A stretch of DNA of 47,137 nucleotides from Rhodopirellula sp. GTDB lineage: Bacteria; Planctomycetota; Planctomycetia; Pirellulales; Thermoguttaceae. Positions 1 through 8,421 of this stretch are shown here, in pieces. Made by a program: the position numbers and the translations under genes. Position 1 is the stretch's first letter. Every line of letters begins with the position of its first letter. Location: NCBI GenBank assembly GCA_012728855.1, contig JAAYEH010000608.1:1-47137 (forward strand). The letters are read 5' to 3'. Below the pieces are notes generated by a model. That model saw nothing but the letters and a program-made list of their open reading frames with translations. It was not told the origin of the DNA and made no database searches.

Positions 1-116
1 GCACCGTGGTGGGAGCTTTGCGGCGGCCGAGGGCAGGGCTATACCGCGCACGCACGTCACACCGGCGGCGGTTCTGGGCACGGCCGTTTACGGTCGTTTT
101 TCGCCGCAGGCGTATA

Positions 117-139
117 GCCCCGGCGTTATACGCCGGGGC
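117..139. repeat. Short perfect hairpin
   Basis: Ten-base arms (GCCCCGGCGT and its complement) surround a three-base loop. No T-tract follows on either side, so a terminator role is not supported. It resembles the other short GC-rich palindromes in the window. Confidence 0.6.
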
Positions 140-301
140 GGGCAGTGGGATCCCACGCTGATATCGGAGAAGCCCGTTCTACGGGATTTTTCTTCGGCTT
201 GAGCCGTTGTTTCGCTGCGGTCGGACACATCGTCGGCGGTTTGGACCGGCGCTGGTCGGCGGAACGGTTCGGTGCGGCAGGAGAACTCAAGCTGAAGAAA
301 A

Positions 302-412
302 AACTCCGTGGAACGGGGTTGCTTTGAATGAACGTGTGCCGGCGCTCCCCGCCCCGGGCTGCAAACCCGGGGCTACACCGCTCTCGCGGAAAAAACCCCG
401 TGGAACGGGGTT
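302..412. repeat. Two direct copies of a 19-base palindromic unit
   Basis: Nearly identical units lie at 302-320 and 394-412, each reading roughly AACCCCGT, GGA, ACGGGGTT, so each can fold on itself. The copy at 302 has one C-to-T change in the left arm. The similarity continues about 14 bases past each unit. A related shorter hairpin occurs at 43916-43932. Confidence 0.6.
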
Positions 413-905
413 GCCCTGAATCAACATCTCCCGGGCATCTCCTGCCCCGAGGTCCAACCCCGAGGCTCTGCCGTCCCCACCGTGCTCCACACTCGTTCTT
501 CCACTTGGCTCAAGAAACTCGCTTGACTGATCGCGCCGCATCGGCCATCATCCTATTCGCATACTGAACGCATGCATCGTTGGCTCTTTGGCAATTCGCA
601 TCGACTCAAAGCTCTTGCCGGCCCGCCCGGCAGGAGTCGGCCATGCGCACACACGCGCGGCTTGCCTGCGAGCGACTTTTTCTCCAGCACGGAGCTTGCA
701 GTACCCAGTTCGGAGCCCTCCTCCCACCTCGATCTCCCCTATTGCCTGCTCCCTGCCCCCTGCCCTATGCAACACACCCTCCAAAGGCGGCACGAAATCC
801 AAGAGCCTGTTGCCATGCACAACCGATTTCCCGCCAAAGGCTTCCGCCCCGCCACACGACGATGCAACACCAATGCGGTGCGTTGCATGAAAGACAATTT
901 CCCAT

Positions 906-978
906 CAGCAGCCCGGCTGCTCGCCTCCCGTCTACCGTTGCGCCATCGCAATACCCGATGGTTCTAGCCGGGCTGCTG
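906..978. repeat. Inverted repeat, 13-base arms
   Basis: The arm CAGCAGCCCGGCT at 906-918 is repeated in inverted orientation at 966-978, with 47 bases between. The motif CAATTTCCC occurs on both sides (near 894 and 985), suggesting a duplicated flank. Function unknown. Confidence 0.5.
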
Positions 979-1031
979 GGAACCAATTTCCCGCATGGTT
1001 CAAATCTCGACGTTGGCAGGTAACAGAAGGT

Positions 1032-1137
1032 AGATCCCGCTTGCCGAGCGGGATCTGGGCGCGGAGTTGGCGTGCTATCGCCCCACCGAGTGGAGACTTC
1101 ACTTAGCCGCTCAGGTCCCGCTCGGCAAGCGGAACCT
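1032..1137. repeat. Dispersed inverted-end repeat, copy 1
   Basis: The left end (1032-1056) reads AGATCCCGCT, TGCCG, AGCGGGATCT: a perfect 10-base-arm hairpin. The right end (1113-1137) is the inverted form with a few changes (AGGTCCCGCT, CGGCA, AGCGGAACCT). The same ends recur at 15496-15617 and 32371-32421, so this is a family of small dispersed elements. The middle 56 bases are not shared between copies. Confidence 0.75.
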
Positions 1138-1267
1138 ACTGGCTGCGACCCGCTCTTGAACCAGGCCCAATTTCGCGCCGGTCGCCTAAAAGGGGGCCGG
1201 TGGCTGCAAGGGGGGGTAGCGCCGCGAACCTTTTTCCTCCTGGCGGGGTCGTGGGTTGAAGGCGATA

Positions 1268-2998
1268 ATGGAATTGCCCCGCCTACCCCCTACTTCTTCA
1301 TCTGCCCGCGGGCGGATCTGCGAGAATATCACCGTGCGAGAGGCCGCCCGCCTGCAATCCGACAACACGGCAAGCTCCCCGAGCTGGTGGGGGCGGCGTT
1401 GCGGTGGACGCGAGGTGCTTGTGCTCGCTCTGCCGCTGATCGTCTCCACCATGTCCTGGACGGTGATGAATTTCATCGACCGGATGTTTCTGCTCTGGCA
1501 CAGCCAGGATGCCATGGCGGCGTCTCTTCCGGCGGGAATGCTCCATTTCACGATGATTTGCCTGCCGCTGGGACTGGCCTCCTACGCGAACACGTTCGTG
1601 GCCCAGTACCACGGCGCCGGTCGGCCTGAACGGATCGGCGTGTCGGTCTGGCAGGGAGTTTGGGTTGCCCTGGCATGCATTCCGTTGTTCCTGGCGGCGA
1701 TTCCCTTGGCGCCAGCGCTGTTTGCGGCCTCGGGCCACACCGGCACGCTGCTGGAGCATGAGGTGACCTATTTTCAGGTGCTCGCCTACGGCGCCGGGGC
1801 CGGCGTGCTCTGTGGAGCGTTGTCGTCGTTCTTCACCGGCCGCGGTGTAACGTGGGTGGTGATGGTCGTCGATTCGTCCGGCGCCGCACTGAACATCCTC
1901 CTCGACTATGCCTGGATCTTCGGCCATTGGGGACTGCCGGCGATGGGCATCGAAGGCGCCGCCTGGGCGACCGTCGTGTCGCAATGGTTCCGGGTATTGC
2001 TTTACCTGCTGCTGATTTACACGCCGAACAATCGCCGGACATTCCAGGTCGTGGCCGGCCGGCGGATCGATTGGCCGCTGTTGGGCCGGTTGCTGCGGTT
2101 CGGCGGCCCCAACGGCCTGCAACTGCTGGTCGAAGTGGCAGCCTTCACGATCCTTCTGCTCTTGGTGGGGCGGTTGGGCGAAGCGGCGATGGCCGCCACC
2201 ACGCTGGCCTTCAATATCAATAGCGTCGCCTTCGTCCCCATGCTTGGACTCGGACTGGCGGTGACCACGATCGTCGGTCAGCAATTGGGGGCCGAGCGGC
2301 CGGACCTTGCCGCCCGCGCCACCTGGACCTCGGCCTGGATCGCCGGCGTCTACACCGGGGCGATGGGACTGTTGTACGTCGGCGCGCCGGATTTTGTGAT
2401 GATGGGACACGCCGCCGGGGCATCGCCCGAGCAGTTTGCCGAACTCCGCAGCGTGACGGTGATGTTGCTGCGGTTCGTGGCGGCGTATTGCCTCTTCGAT
2501 GCCACGAACATCATCTTCGTCGGAGCGTTGAAGGGCGCTGGCGACACACGGTTCATCCTCTGGAACAACCTGCTGATAGCGCCGTTCCCGGTGCTGGCCG
2601 CTTGGATTGGCATCCGTTGGTTCGGCCTGGGGCTGACCTGGTGCTGGATCATCATCACGGCCTGGGTCTGCGCCTTGGGAGTGATTTACCTGGGGCGATT
2701 TCTCCAGGGAAGCTGGCGCGACATGCAGGTCATCGAGCGCGATCTGGTCGTCGATCTTCTGCCCCCGCCCGCGCTGCCGGAACTGGCGTCGCACCTGCAA
2801 CCGGATCGGCAAGTGCGGCAACCGCTTGCCGACGCGGCTCAGGCAACCGTCGCCAGCGGTCTCAAACGCCCGGTCATCTCCCATGCGGTCCGGCCCGGCC
2901 ACCATGACGACCCGCTCAAGAGCAATCGGCCCGCCGGCGGCCGCATCGGTCTGTCAGGCGCGGAGATTCCCGCTCCATCGGAGTTGATCGAGCCGTGA
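1268..2998 (+). CDS. MATE family multidrug/Na+ antiporter
   Basis: Integral inner-membrane transporter of the MATE (NorM/DinF-like) family, which exports organic cations, drugs or metabolites using a Na+ or H+ gradient. The 576-residue product has a roughly 45-residue hydrophilic N-terminus, then repeated hydrophobic segments beginning near residue 50 in the usual two-bundle arrangement; the family usually runs about 450-500 residues. The stretch ALPLIVSTMSWTVMNFIDRM in the first helix and AQYHGAGRPER after the second helix pair are typical of the family. The last 90 residues are soluble and Pro-rich, an extension beyond the transporter core. I chose ATG 1268; a TTG four codons upstream is the only earlier option. 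The stop overlaps the GTG start of the AEC gene by four bases, so the two transporters are probably co-translated. Substrate unknown. Confidence 0.9.
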   Translation: MELPRLPPTSSSARGRICENITVREAARLQSDNTASSPSWWGRRCGGREVLVLALPLIVSTMSWTVMNFIDRMFLLWHSQDAMAASLPAGMLHFTMICLPLGLASYANTFVAQYHGAGRPERIGVSVWQGVWVALACIPLFLAAIPLAPALFAASGHTGTLLEHEVTYFQVLAYGAGAGVLCGALSSFFTGRGVTWVVMVVDSSGAALNILLDYAWIFGHWGLPAMGIEGAAWATVVSQWFRVLLYLLLIYTPNNRRTFQVVAGRRIDWPLLGRLLRFGGPNGLQLLVEVAAFTILLLLVGRLGEAAMAATTLAFNINSVAFVPMLGLGLAVTTIVGQQLGAERPDLAARATWTSAWIAGVYTGAMGLLYVGAPDFVMMGHAAGASPEQFAELRSVTVMLLRFVAAYCLFDATNIIFVGALKGAGDTRFILWNNLLIAPFPVLAAWIGIRWFGLGLTWCWIIITAWVCALGVIYLGRFLQGSWRDMQVIERDLVVDLLPPPALPELASHLQPDRQVRQPLADAAQATVASGLKRPVISHAVRPGHHDDPLKSNRPAGGRIGLSGAEIPAPSELIEP

Positions 2999-3987
2999 TC
3001 GAGCAGTGGCTGACGATCGTGGGGGCGTCGATCTCCGTCTTTGCCGTAATCGGCGTGGGCGCGGCGGCGCGGCTGGCGGGCTGGCTCAACGAAGAGGCCG
3101 ATCATAGCCTGCTGCAATTGATCATTCGGGTTCTCATGCCGTGCCTGATCCTGGCGTCGGTGGTCGGCAATCCGACGCTCAAGCAGACCAGCAACGTGCT
3201 GATCCCGCCGCTGTTCGGATTCGCGACGATGTCGGCCGGGCTGCTGGTGGCGATGGCTTTCTCGCGGCTGGACTACGCGATCACGGGCCTTGCCGACGCG
3301 CGCGAGCGCCGCACCTTCTCCTTCGCCGTCGGCATCTACAATTACGGCTACCTGGCGATTCCGCTGATCACGATCCTTTTCGATCGGGCCACGCTCGGCG
3401 TACTTTTCGTTCACAACGTGGGGGCGGAACTGGCCTTCTGGACCGTGGGCGTCATGGTGATTCGCGGGGAGTTGGGCAAGCGCTGGTGGCGCGAGATGAT
3501 CAATCCGCCCAGCGTGACGATCGTCGTCGCCCTCACGATAAACTACCTGGCCGTCGACCGCTACGTGCCCGAGTCGTTGACGCCGTTGTTCACCACGGGC
3601 GTCACATGGCTGGGCCAGTCGGCCATCCCCTTGGCGTTGCTCTTGATCGGAGCGACGATCGCCGACGAGTTACGGCCCAACGGCAACGCCCGCAGGCGAC
3701 TCGACATGGCGAAGATGACCGGTTGGGCCTGCCTGCTCCGGCTGGGCGCGTTGCCGTTGCTCTTTCTGCTCGGCGCGGCGCTGGTTCCCGGGACCGACGA
3801 ATTAAAACGGGTCATCGCGGTGGAAGCGGCGATGCCGTCGGCGGTGTTTCCAATTATCATGGCGCGCCTCTACGGCGGCTCGCCCGGGATTGCCTTGCGG
3901 GTGGCGCTGTGGACGTCGCTGGTCAGCCTGGTGACGATTCCGTTTTGGATCCCGGCCGGGCTGGCCTGGCTGGGGATGACGCAGTAG
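2995..3987 (+). CDS. AEC family transporter (auxin efflux carrier type permease)
   Basis: A 330-residue membrane protein of the AEC family (Pfam Membrane transport protein, PF03547), whose bacterial members move malonate, malate or other organic acids. It shows two sets of hydrophobic helices separated by a short polar loop near residues 155-165. Family-like stretches include RVLMPCLILASVVGN in the second helix and VGIYNYGYLAIPL in the fourth. It starts with GTG in the sequence GTGA, overlapping the MATE stop, which fixes the start. A two-gene transporter operon is likely; whether the substrates are related cannot be told from sequence. It ends just where the minus-strand gene pair at 4616-3802 converges on it, and that gene runs into its 3' end on the opposite strand. 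Confidence 0.9.
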   Translation: MIEQWLTIVGASISVFAVIGVGAAARLAGWLNEEADHSLLQLIIRVLMPCLILASVVGNPTLKQTSNVLIPPLFGFATMSAGLLVAMAFSRLDYAITGLADARERRTFSFAVGIYNYGYLAIPLITILFDRATLGVLFVHNVGAELAFWTVGVMVIRGELGKRWWREMINPPSVTIVVALTINYLAVDRYVPESLTPLFTTGVTWLGQSAIPLALLLIGATIADELRPNGNARRRLDMAKMTGWACLLRLGALPLLFLLGAALVPGTDELKRVIAVEAAMPSAVFPIIMARLYGGSPGIALRVALWTSLVSLVTIPFWIPAGLAWLGMTQ

Positions 3988-4332
3988 GTCAATCCCGCTC
4001 AAGCGACGAAACTCGGCGCGGATCACCGGCAGTGCCTCCCCGGAGTAACTCGTGTCGTAAGCGAAGTTCGTTCGACGCATGCGGTACGGCTCGTCTTCTC
4101 GTCCGACGCAGATGACGTAGGGATGCTCGGCCGCTTGGTGCGCGGCCTGGAACACCGTCACCGGACGAGTGCCGAACGCTAGAACCGAGCCGTTGGCAAA
4201 GCCGATCCACTGGCCCCGATATTGGCCGAGAAGTTGATCGCGGGCGGCCCAGTACTCTGCCTCGTTCTTGCGCCAGTCAGGATGGACTTGTTTAGCGATT
4301 TCGGGGGGCAGGCCGTCAGCAAGGCTTTTCAT
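3802..4332 (-). pseudogene. Small DUF5678-like protein, probably truncated at its 3' end
   Basis: The first ~110 residues look like a real protein: a hydrophilic helix, then GQYRGQWIGFANGSVLAFG and ASH-like sequence ending HPYVICVGRED, resembling the small beta-rich DUF5678-type domains that often precede retropepsin-like genes in planctomycetes. The following segment FAYDTSYSGEALPVI resembles the start of such a retropepsin domain, but no Asp-Thr/Ser-Gly protease motif follows. Instead the frame enters the 3' end of the AEC gene antisense at about 3987 and becomes Arg/His/Gln/Pro-rich noise until the stop at 3802. I infer that the original C-terminus was lost at the junction with the AEC gene. 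The ATG overlaps the upstream stop by four bases (ATGA), so the pair is coupled. The family assignment is tentative. Confidence 0.45.
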
Positions 4333-4616
4333 TGGTCACCCTCGGATGAGTTGCTGGTGGTGTTCTGAAGGACGGGATCGGGAGCATTATGGCTGAGCCA
4401 GCGGTCCATCCCCGTCTCCTTCGCCCTCTTTTCGAGGAGCTTCATGACGTCCTCGTAGGTACATCGTCCTTCGGCGGCGTTTTTCATCTCGGGCACGATG
4501 GTGTGAAATAGGTCCGCCAGATGGAAGACGACGTTGTTCTTTTCGTCGTGCCCTTGACCGCGGATTTCCAGCAGGCCGCGAAAGAGAAGTCGATGCACGG
4601 TTTCTACCGCTCTCAT
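4329..4616 (-). CDS. Hypothetical small protein, first gene of a coupled pair
   Basis: A 95-residue soluble, mostly helical protein that I do not recognise by name. It begins MRAVETVHRLLFRGLLEI, has a short acidic/basic segment around GHDEKNN, then VVFHLADLFHTIVPEM and a helical C-terminus. I chose ATG 4616; an in-frame TTG at 4643 would add nine residues. There is no signal peptide or membrane segment. It overlaps the next gene by four bases, so the two are co-translated and possibly act together. The tight pairing of two very small genes is reminiscent of toxin-antitoxin modules, but nothing in the sequence proves that. Confidence 0.6.
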   Translation of the reverse strand: MRAVETVHRLLFRGLLEIRGQGHDEKNNVVFHLADLFHTIVPEMKNAAEGRCTYEDVMKLLEKRAKETGMDRWLSHNAPDPVLQNTTSNSSEGDQ

Positions 4617-4855
4617 GAAACCTATTCTACATACCCTACGCAAACGGGGCTAATCCGCACTCGGCGAATAGACGAAATTCAGGGGCCGGGCTGGCGTCGC
4701 TGGAGGTGACGCGAGACTGTCACCTCTCACGCACCCCGCAGCGCCTTGACACCCACCCGTCGGGTTGCCGACAATAGAGGTGGTTCGTGCCTGGAGTCCG
4801 TCCGTTTGGAGGCAGACGAAAGAGTCCCCCACCTTAATCGTAAGAAAGAGTAACC

Positions 4856-6232
4856 ATGAAGCGAGAAAACGCAACGTCGCAATCCAATTCTTCCGAGACC
4901 TCTCGCCGCGAGTTCTTGCAGTGGACCGGGGCGGCCGCCGCCGGTTCGGCCTTGGCGGGCGTCGGCATTCCGCGAGTCCATGCGGGCGAGGACAACACGA
5001 TTCGCCTGGCCCTGATCGGATGCGGCGGACGAGGAAGCGGGGCGGTCGCCAACGCCATGAACTCCGTCCACGGGCCGGTCAAGCTCTATGCGATGGCCGA
5101 CGTGGTGGAAGACCGCATCACCAGCAGGCACAAGGTTCTTTCCAAGGAGTTTGGCGACCGGGTGGACGTGCCCAAGGATCGCCAGTTCGTCGGCTTCGAC
5201 GCGTACAAGAAAGCCATCGATTGCCTCGGCCCCAACGATGTGGCGATGCTCACCAGCTTTGCTTACGTCCGGCCGCTCCAGTTGGAGTACGCCGTGAAGA
5301 AGGGGGTCAACGTTTTCATGGAGAAGTCGTTCGGCCCCGACGCGCCCAGCCTGCGGCGGCTGATGAAAGCCGGCGAGGAAGCCAAAAAGAAAAACCTCAA
5401 GATCGCCGCCGGACTGCAATGCCGCCACAGCGTCAATCGCCAGGAGTTGATCAAGCGGATCCGCGACGGGCAACTCGGCGAACTGCAGCTCATCCGGGCC
5501 TATCGGATTCATCCGGTCGGCGGTATGGGCAAGAAACCGGAAGGATACGATGAACTGCTCTGGCAGATCCGCAATTTCGTCCGTTTCTTCTGGGTCTCCG
5601 GCGAACTGTTCGCTGAAATGAACATCCACCAGATCGACGAGATTTGCTGGCTGAAGGACCAGTGGCCGGTTCTGGCTCGCGGCATCGGCGGGCGGGCGGC
5701 CGCCACCAGGGATCATGGTCAGGGCTTCGACTCGTTTTCCATCGAATGGACCTTCCCCGACGGCACCAAGGCGACCGACGGCGTCCGCTGGCTGGGCGGG
5801 CATTGCTTCAGCGAGTTCGCCACCTACGCTCACGGAACCAAATGCGCAGCGCAGTTCTCCGGGAACATCCACAAGGGAACGACGCGGACCTACAAAGACC
5901 AGCGGATCAACGACGACAATATCGTCTGGGAAGCGCCCGAGGAGACCGTTAATCCCTGGGACGCGGAATGGGATGTCCTGCTCAATAGCATCCGCCAGGA
6001 TCTGCCGCAGAACGAAGTCGAGCGAGCCGCCAAATCGAATTTCGCCGACCTGATGGGCCGAGCGGCCGTCCATTCCGGTAAGGAAATCAGTTGGGACGAG
6101 ATGACGAAATCCGAGTTCCAACTCTACCCGGGCAAGATCGATGATCTGAACTATGATTCCGAGCCGCCGGTGAAGGCCGACGAGAACGGCTATTATCCGG
6201 TGCCGGTGCCCGGCGTCTGGAACGAGACCTAA
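4856..6232 (+). CDS. Tat-exported Gfo/Idh/MocA family oxidoreductase
   Basis: A 458-residue NAD(P)-dependent oxidoreductase of the Gfo/Idh/MocA family, members of which oxidise or epimerise sugars and inositols. The N-terminus carries a twin-arginine signal (SRREFLQWTG followed by an Ala/Gly-rich hydrophobic stretch and VHAGE), so it is probably exported folded with its cofactor. A Rossmann domain follows with GCGGRGSG near residue 59; the family EKP motif appears as EKSFGPD. A C-terminal alpha/beta domain completes the fold. Length is normal for planctomycete Tat-type members. It starts 15 bases before the C1 gene pair but on chemistry alone there is no clear link, so co-transcription with 6248-7782 is possible but not proven. 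Substrate unknown. Confidence 0.88.
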   Translation: MKRENATSQSNSSETSRREFLQWTGAAAAGSALAGVGIPRVHAGEDNTIRLALIGCGGRGSGAVANAMNSVHGPVKLYAMADVVEDRITSRHKVLSKEFGDRVDVPKDRQFVGFDAYKKAIDCLGPNDVAMLTSFAYVRPLQLEYAVKKGVNVFMEKSFGPDAPSLRRLMKAGEEAKKKNLKIAAGLQCRHSVNRQELIKRIRDGQLGELQLIRAYRIHPVGGMGKKPEGYDELLWQIRNFVRFFWVSGELFAEMNIHQIDEICWLKDQWPVLARGIGGRAAATRDHGQGFDSFSIEWTFPDGTKATDGVRWLGGHCFSEFATYAHGTKCAAQFSGNIHKGTTRTYKDQRINDDNIVWEAPEETVNPWDAEWDVLLNSIRQDLPQNEVERAAKSNFADLMGRAAVHSGKEISWDEMTKSEFQLYPGKIDDLNYDSEPPVKADENGYYPVPVPGVWNET

Positions 6233-6247
6233 GCCGTTTTTCCGCGC

Positions 6248-6832
6248 ATGATCCTCGAAGGAATCGTCACGACGACCGGCGCCGACGGCCGGGCGCATCT
6301 GGCCTCGATGGGCGCCGTCGTCGACGATCCGCGCGACCGGACCATCGAGCGGATCGTGCTGCGACCTTACCGAAGCTCCACGACCTACGCCAACCTGAGC
6401 CGGGCGGGCGAGGCCGTCTTTCATGTTACCGACGACGTGGGGATGATTGCCCGCGCGGCGGTTGGAAAACTCGATCCGTTGCCGCAACTGCGGCGGGCGG
6501 CAGGTGTCGACGGCTGGATCGTCGCCGACGCCTGCCGCTGGTATGCGCTGCGGGCAAAACGGATCGACGATTCCGGCGCGCGGGCCTGCGTGGAGGCCGA
6601 CGTCGTCGGGCACGGATCAATCCGCGATTTCTGCGGACTGAACCGCGGAATGTATGCCGTCGTGGAGGGCGCGATCTTCGCGTCGCGGATCGGGCTGTTG
6701 TCCGCCGGCGAGGTCATGGCGGCTCTTGCGCCGTTGGCCGTCCTGGTCGAGAAGACGGGCGGCCCGCGCGAGCGCGATGCCTGGGCCTTTCTCGAAAGTT
6801 ATGTGCTCGACAAAGCCGAGGAGGGGAAATGA
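6248..6832 (+). CDS. DUF447 family protein, tetrahydromethanopterin-linked
   Basis: A 194-residue protein of the DUF447 family, a flavin-reductase-like fold found in methanogens, methylotrophs and planctomycetes beside genes for tetrahydromethanopterin (H4MPT) and its C1 carriers. Recognisable parts are the start MILEGIVTTTGADGRAHLA, the segment LRPYRSSTTYANL (anion or flavin contact region by analogy), and FHVTDDVGMIARAAVG. The ATG lies 15 bases after the preceding gene, and the stop overlaps the start of the beta-RFAP synthase gene by four bases (ATGA), which supports the pairing and both boundaries. The exact reaction is not known to me; the context argues for a step in making or using H4MPT. 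Confidence 0.8.
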   Translation: MILEGIVTTTGADGRAHLASMGAVVDDPRDRTIERIVLRPYRSSTTYANLSRAGEAVFHVTDDVGMIARAAVGKLDPLPQLRRAAGVDGWIVADACRWYALRAKRIDDSGARACVEADVVGHGSIRDFCGLNRGMYAVVEGAIFASRIGLLSAGEVMAALAPLAVLVEKTGGPRERDAWAFLESYVLDKAEEGK

Positions 6833-7782
6833 GCAGCCGGTCGGTCCGCGTGTTCGCACCCAGCCGGCTACACTTCGGCATGTTGTCGATCCATCGGGCC
6901 GGCGGCCGCCGGTTCGGCGGCATCGGGGCGATGGTTGATGTTCCGGGGCTGCACATCGCGGTCGAGTCGGCCCGGCATCTGGAAGTGGCGGGGCTGCTGG
7001 CCGAGCGAACGAGGCAAATTGCCGAGAGGTTGGCGGCAAGCGGCGGCGAAACCCAGTGCCGCATCGAGGTGATACAAGCTCCGCGCGAGCACATCGGGCT
7101 CGGCACGGGCACCCAATTGAGCATGGCCGTCGCCGCCGGGCTGAACGCCCTGGCCGGCCGGCCTCCGTTGGATGCCATCCAACTCGCCCGCTGTGTCGGC
7201 CGCGGCGAGCGTTCCGCGGTCGGTCTTTACGGTTTTGTCCATGGCGGCGTGCTGTTCGAACGAGGTAAGGCCGATGGCGAGGAGATCTCTCCCTTGGTCG
7301 CACGCGTGGAGCTGCCGTCGGAGTGGCGATTCGTGCTTCTCTGCCCGCGCGGTGTGGTCGGACTCTCCGGCGACGCCGAGCGGCAAGCGTTTGCATCGCT
7401 GCCGCCGGCGCCGGAAGAACGTGCGGCGAAGCTCGATCGCCTGGCGAGAGAATCTCTTCTTCCTGCGGCCGAACGTGCCGATTTCGACGGCTTCAGCGAT
7501 GCCCTTTACGAGTTCGGCTATTTGGCCGGACTGAGCTTCGCTCAAGAGCAGGGCGGCCCGTTTGCGGGCCGGCGGCTTGCGAGCCTGGTGGCGTTGGCTC
7601 GTCGCTTCGCACGTGGAGTGGGGCAGAGTTCCTGGGGTCCAACGCTCTTCGCCTTGTGCCGCGACCAGCAATCGGCCGAGAGGTTTCGCCAACGGATCCT
7701 CGACGCCACAGCGGGCGAATCGCTGGACACCTGGATCAGCCGTGCCAATCCTTGCGGAGCGAGGATCGAAATTCAAGACTGA
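6829..7782 (+). CDS. Beta-ribofuranosylaminobenzene 5'-phosphate synthase family protein
   Basis: Homologue of beta-RFAP synthase, which joins 4-hydroxybenzoate (or p-aminobenzoate) to PRPP in the first committed step of methanopterin-type cofactor synthesis. It is a 317-residue GHMP-kinase-fold protein: APSRLHFGML near the N-terminus, GGIGAMVDVPG, and the glycine/serine-rich phosphate loop HIGLGTGTQLSMAVA near residues 86-100, then GRGERSAVGLYGF, a signature of the RFAP synthase branch. The start is set by the ATGA overlap with the DUF447 gene. It is convergent with hypA, 21 bases apart. The family is usually 300-340 residues, so the gene looks complete. It implies an H4MPT-dependent formaldehyde/formate pathway elsewhere in the genome. 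Confidence 0.87.
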   Translation: MSSRSVRVFAPSRLHFGMLSIHRAGGRRFGGIGAMVDVPGLHIAVESARHLEVAGLLAERTRQIAERLAASGGETQCRIEVIQAPREHIGLGTGTQLSMAVAAGLNALAGRPPLDAIQLARCVGRGERSAVGLYGFVHGGVLFERGKADGEEISPLVARVELPSEWRFVLLCPRGVVGLSGDAERQAFASLPPAPEERAAKLDRLARESLLPAAERADFDGFSDALYEFGYLAGLSFAQEQGGPFAGRRLASLVALARRFARGVGQSSWGPTLFALCRDQQSAERFRQRILDATAGESLDTWISRANPCGARIEIQD

Positions 7783-7803
7783 AACGCCGGCCCTTGGCGG
7801 GAA

Positions 7804-8151
7804 TCAATCCTCCAGTTCGATCGATTGCAGGAGCAGTTCCTGCCCGCCTTCGAGAAAGATGTCGCCGCTGGCGCACAAGGGGCACGAGGCGACGAGTTCG
7901 TCGACATCGGTTCTCGTCGCGCAGGCTCGGCAGACGCACGTCGGCTTGGGTTCGGCGATCGCGAGCGTTGCCCCTTCCACGCGCGTGCCCGGCGCAAGCA
8001 ACTCAAACGCGAAACGGATCGAATCGGGATTCACCCCTGACAGGCGGCCGATGGTCAATTCAAGCCGCACGATGCGTCCGGCTCCGCCGCAGCGGTCCAC
8101 TTCCAATTCGACCTGGCCGATCATTGCCTCGACGATGGAAATCTCGTGCAT
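7804..8151 (-). CDS. hypA: HypA nickel metallochaperone
   Basis: A 115-residue HypA/HybF family protein, which delivers Ni2+ to [NiFe] hydrogenase (or, in some bacteria, urease) during metallocentre assembly. It opens with MHEISIVEAM; the Met-His-Glu start supplies the conserved nickel ligand His2, so the start is secure. The zinc ribbon is present as CRAC near residue 74 and CPLC near residue 90. Length is normal. The gene begins three bases after the stop of the Trm112-like gene, so both are co-transcribed. No hydrogenase or other Hyp gene is in the window, so the client enzyme is unknown; it sits next to C1 genes but on the opposite strand. Confidence 0.88.
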   Translation of the reverse strand: MHEISIVEAMIGQVELEVDRCGGAGRIVRLELTIGRLSGVNPDSIRFAFELLAPGTRVEGATLAIAEPKPTCVCRACATRTDVDELVASCPLCASGDIFLEGGQELLLQSIELED

Positions 8152-8154
8152 GGG

Positions 8155-8421
8155 TCATGGGTTACTTGTGGTCGGGTCGATGGGGATCGCCTCGTCTACC
8201 AGCATCACGGGGATATCGTCGATGATGGGATAGAGAAGCCCCTCGTCATGGCAGACCAGCCCCCCATCTAACTTTGCTTCCACGATTCGGCCGGCCACGT
8301 TCTTCAGCGCCCGTGCGGCGACGACTTGATTCAGCCTGGCGATGAGCGACGGCTCGGCCGGCGCGAGCGGTTTGTGGGATTTAGGACAAACGAGAATGTC
8401 GAGCAGTTCCTTTTCGATCAC
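8155..8421 (-). CDS. Trm112 family protein
   Basis: An 88-residue small protein of the Trm112/YcaR (UPF0434) family. In eukaryotes Trm112 activates methyltransferases; the bacterial role is less clear. The N-terminus reads EKELLDILVCPKSHKPL, containing the family's LLDILVCP start, and the C-terminus has LVCHDEGLLYPIIDDIPVML, the family's YPI...IP motif. I chose GTG 8421 because GGGAG lies eight bases upstream and the family always starts close to the LLDILVCP segment; an open frame continues upstream to 8475 but is not family-like. Only one cysteine of each usual zinc-binding pair is present, so metal binding may be lost. Directly upstream of hypA. Confidence 0.82.
   Translation of the reverse strand: MIEKELLDILVCPKSHKPLAPAEPSLIARLNQVVAARALKNVAGRIVEAKLDGGLVCHDEGLLYPIIDDIPVMLVDEAIPIDPTTSNP

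Larger units (their letters stand above)
1..1267. other. Long stretch without a supported gene
   Basis: I see no convincing gene in the first 1.27 kb. The open frames here overlap on both strands, lack ribosome binding sites, and are rich in Arg, Pro, Ala and Ser as expected of non-coding high-GC DNA. What it does hold is a series of short palindromes and direct repeats, listed separately. It could carry the 5' leader and promoter of the MATE gene that follows, but I cannot point to a clear promoter. Confidence 0.6.

Noticed and set aside
572..1023. Overlapping short open frames of 100-147 codons
   Set aside because: Several frames on both strands are open at once with Pro/Arg/Ser-rich products and no ribosome sites, as expected in non-coding GC-rich DNA.
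1072..1629. A 185-codon plus-strand frame before and over the MATE gene start
   Set aside because: It runs through a repeat and into the MATE gene in another frame, with no family-like sequence.
1298..2905. A 535-codon minus-strand frame opposite the MATE gene
   Set aside because: Its His/Arg/Gln/Gly-rich low-information sequence and lack of a start signal mark it as a shadow.
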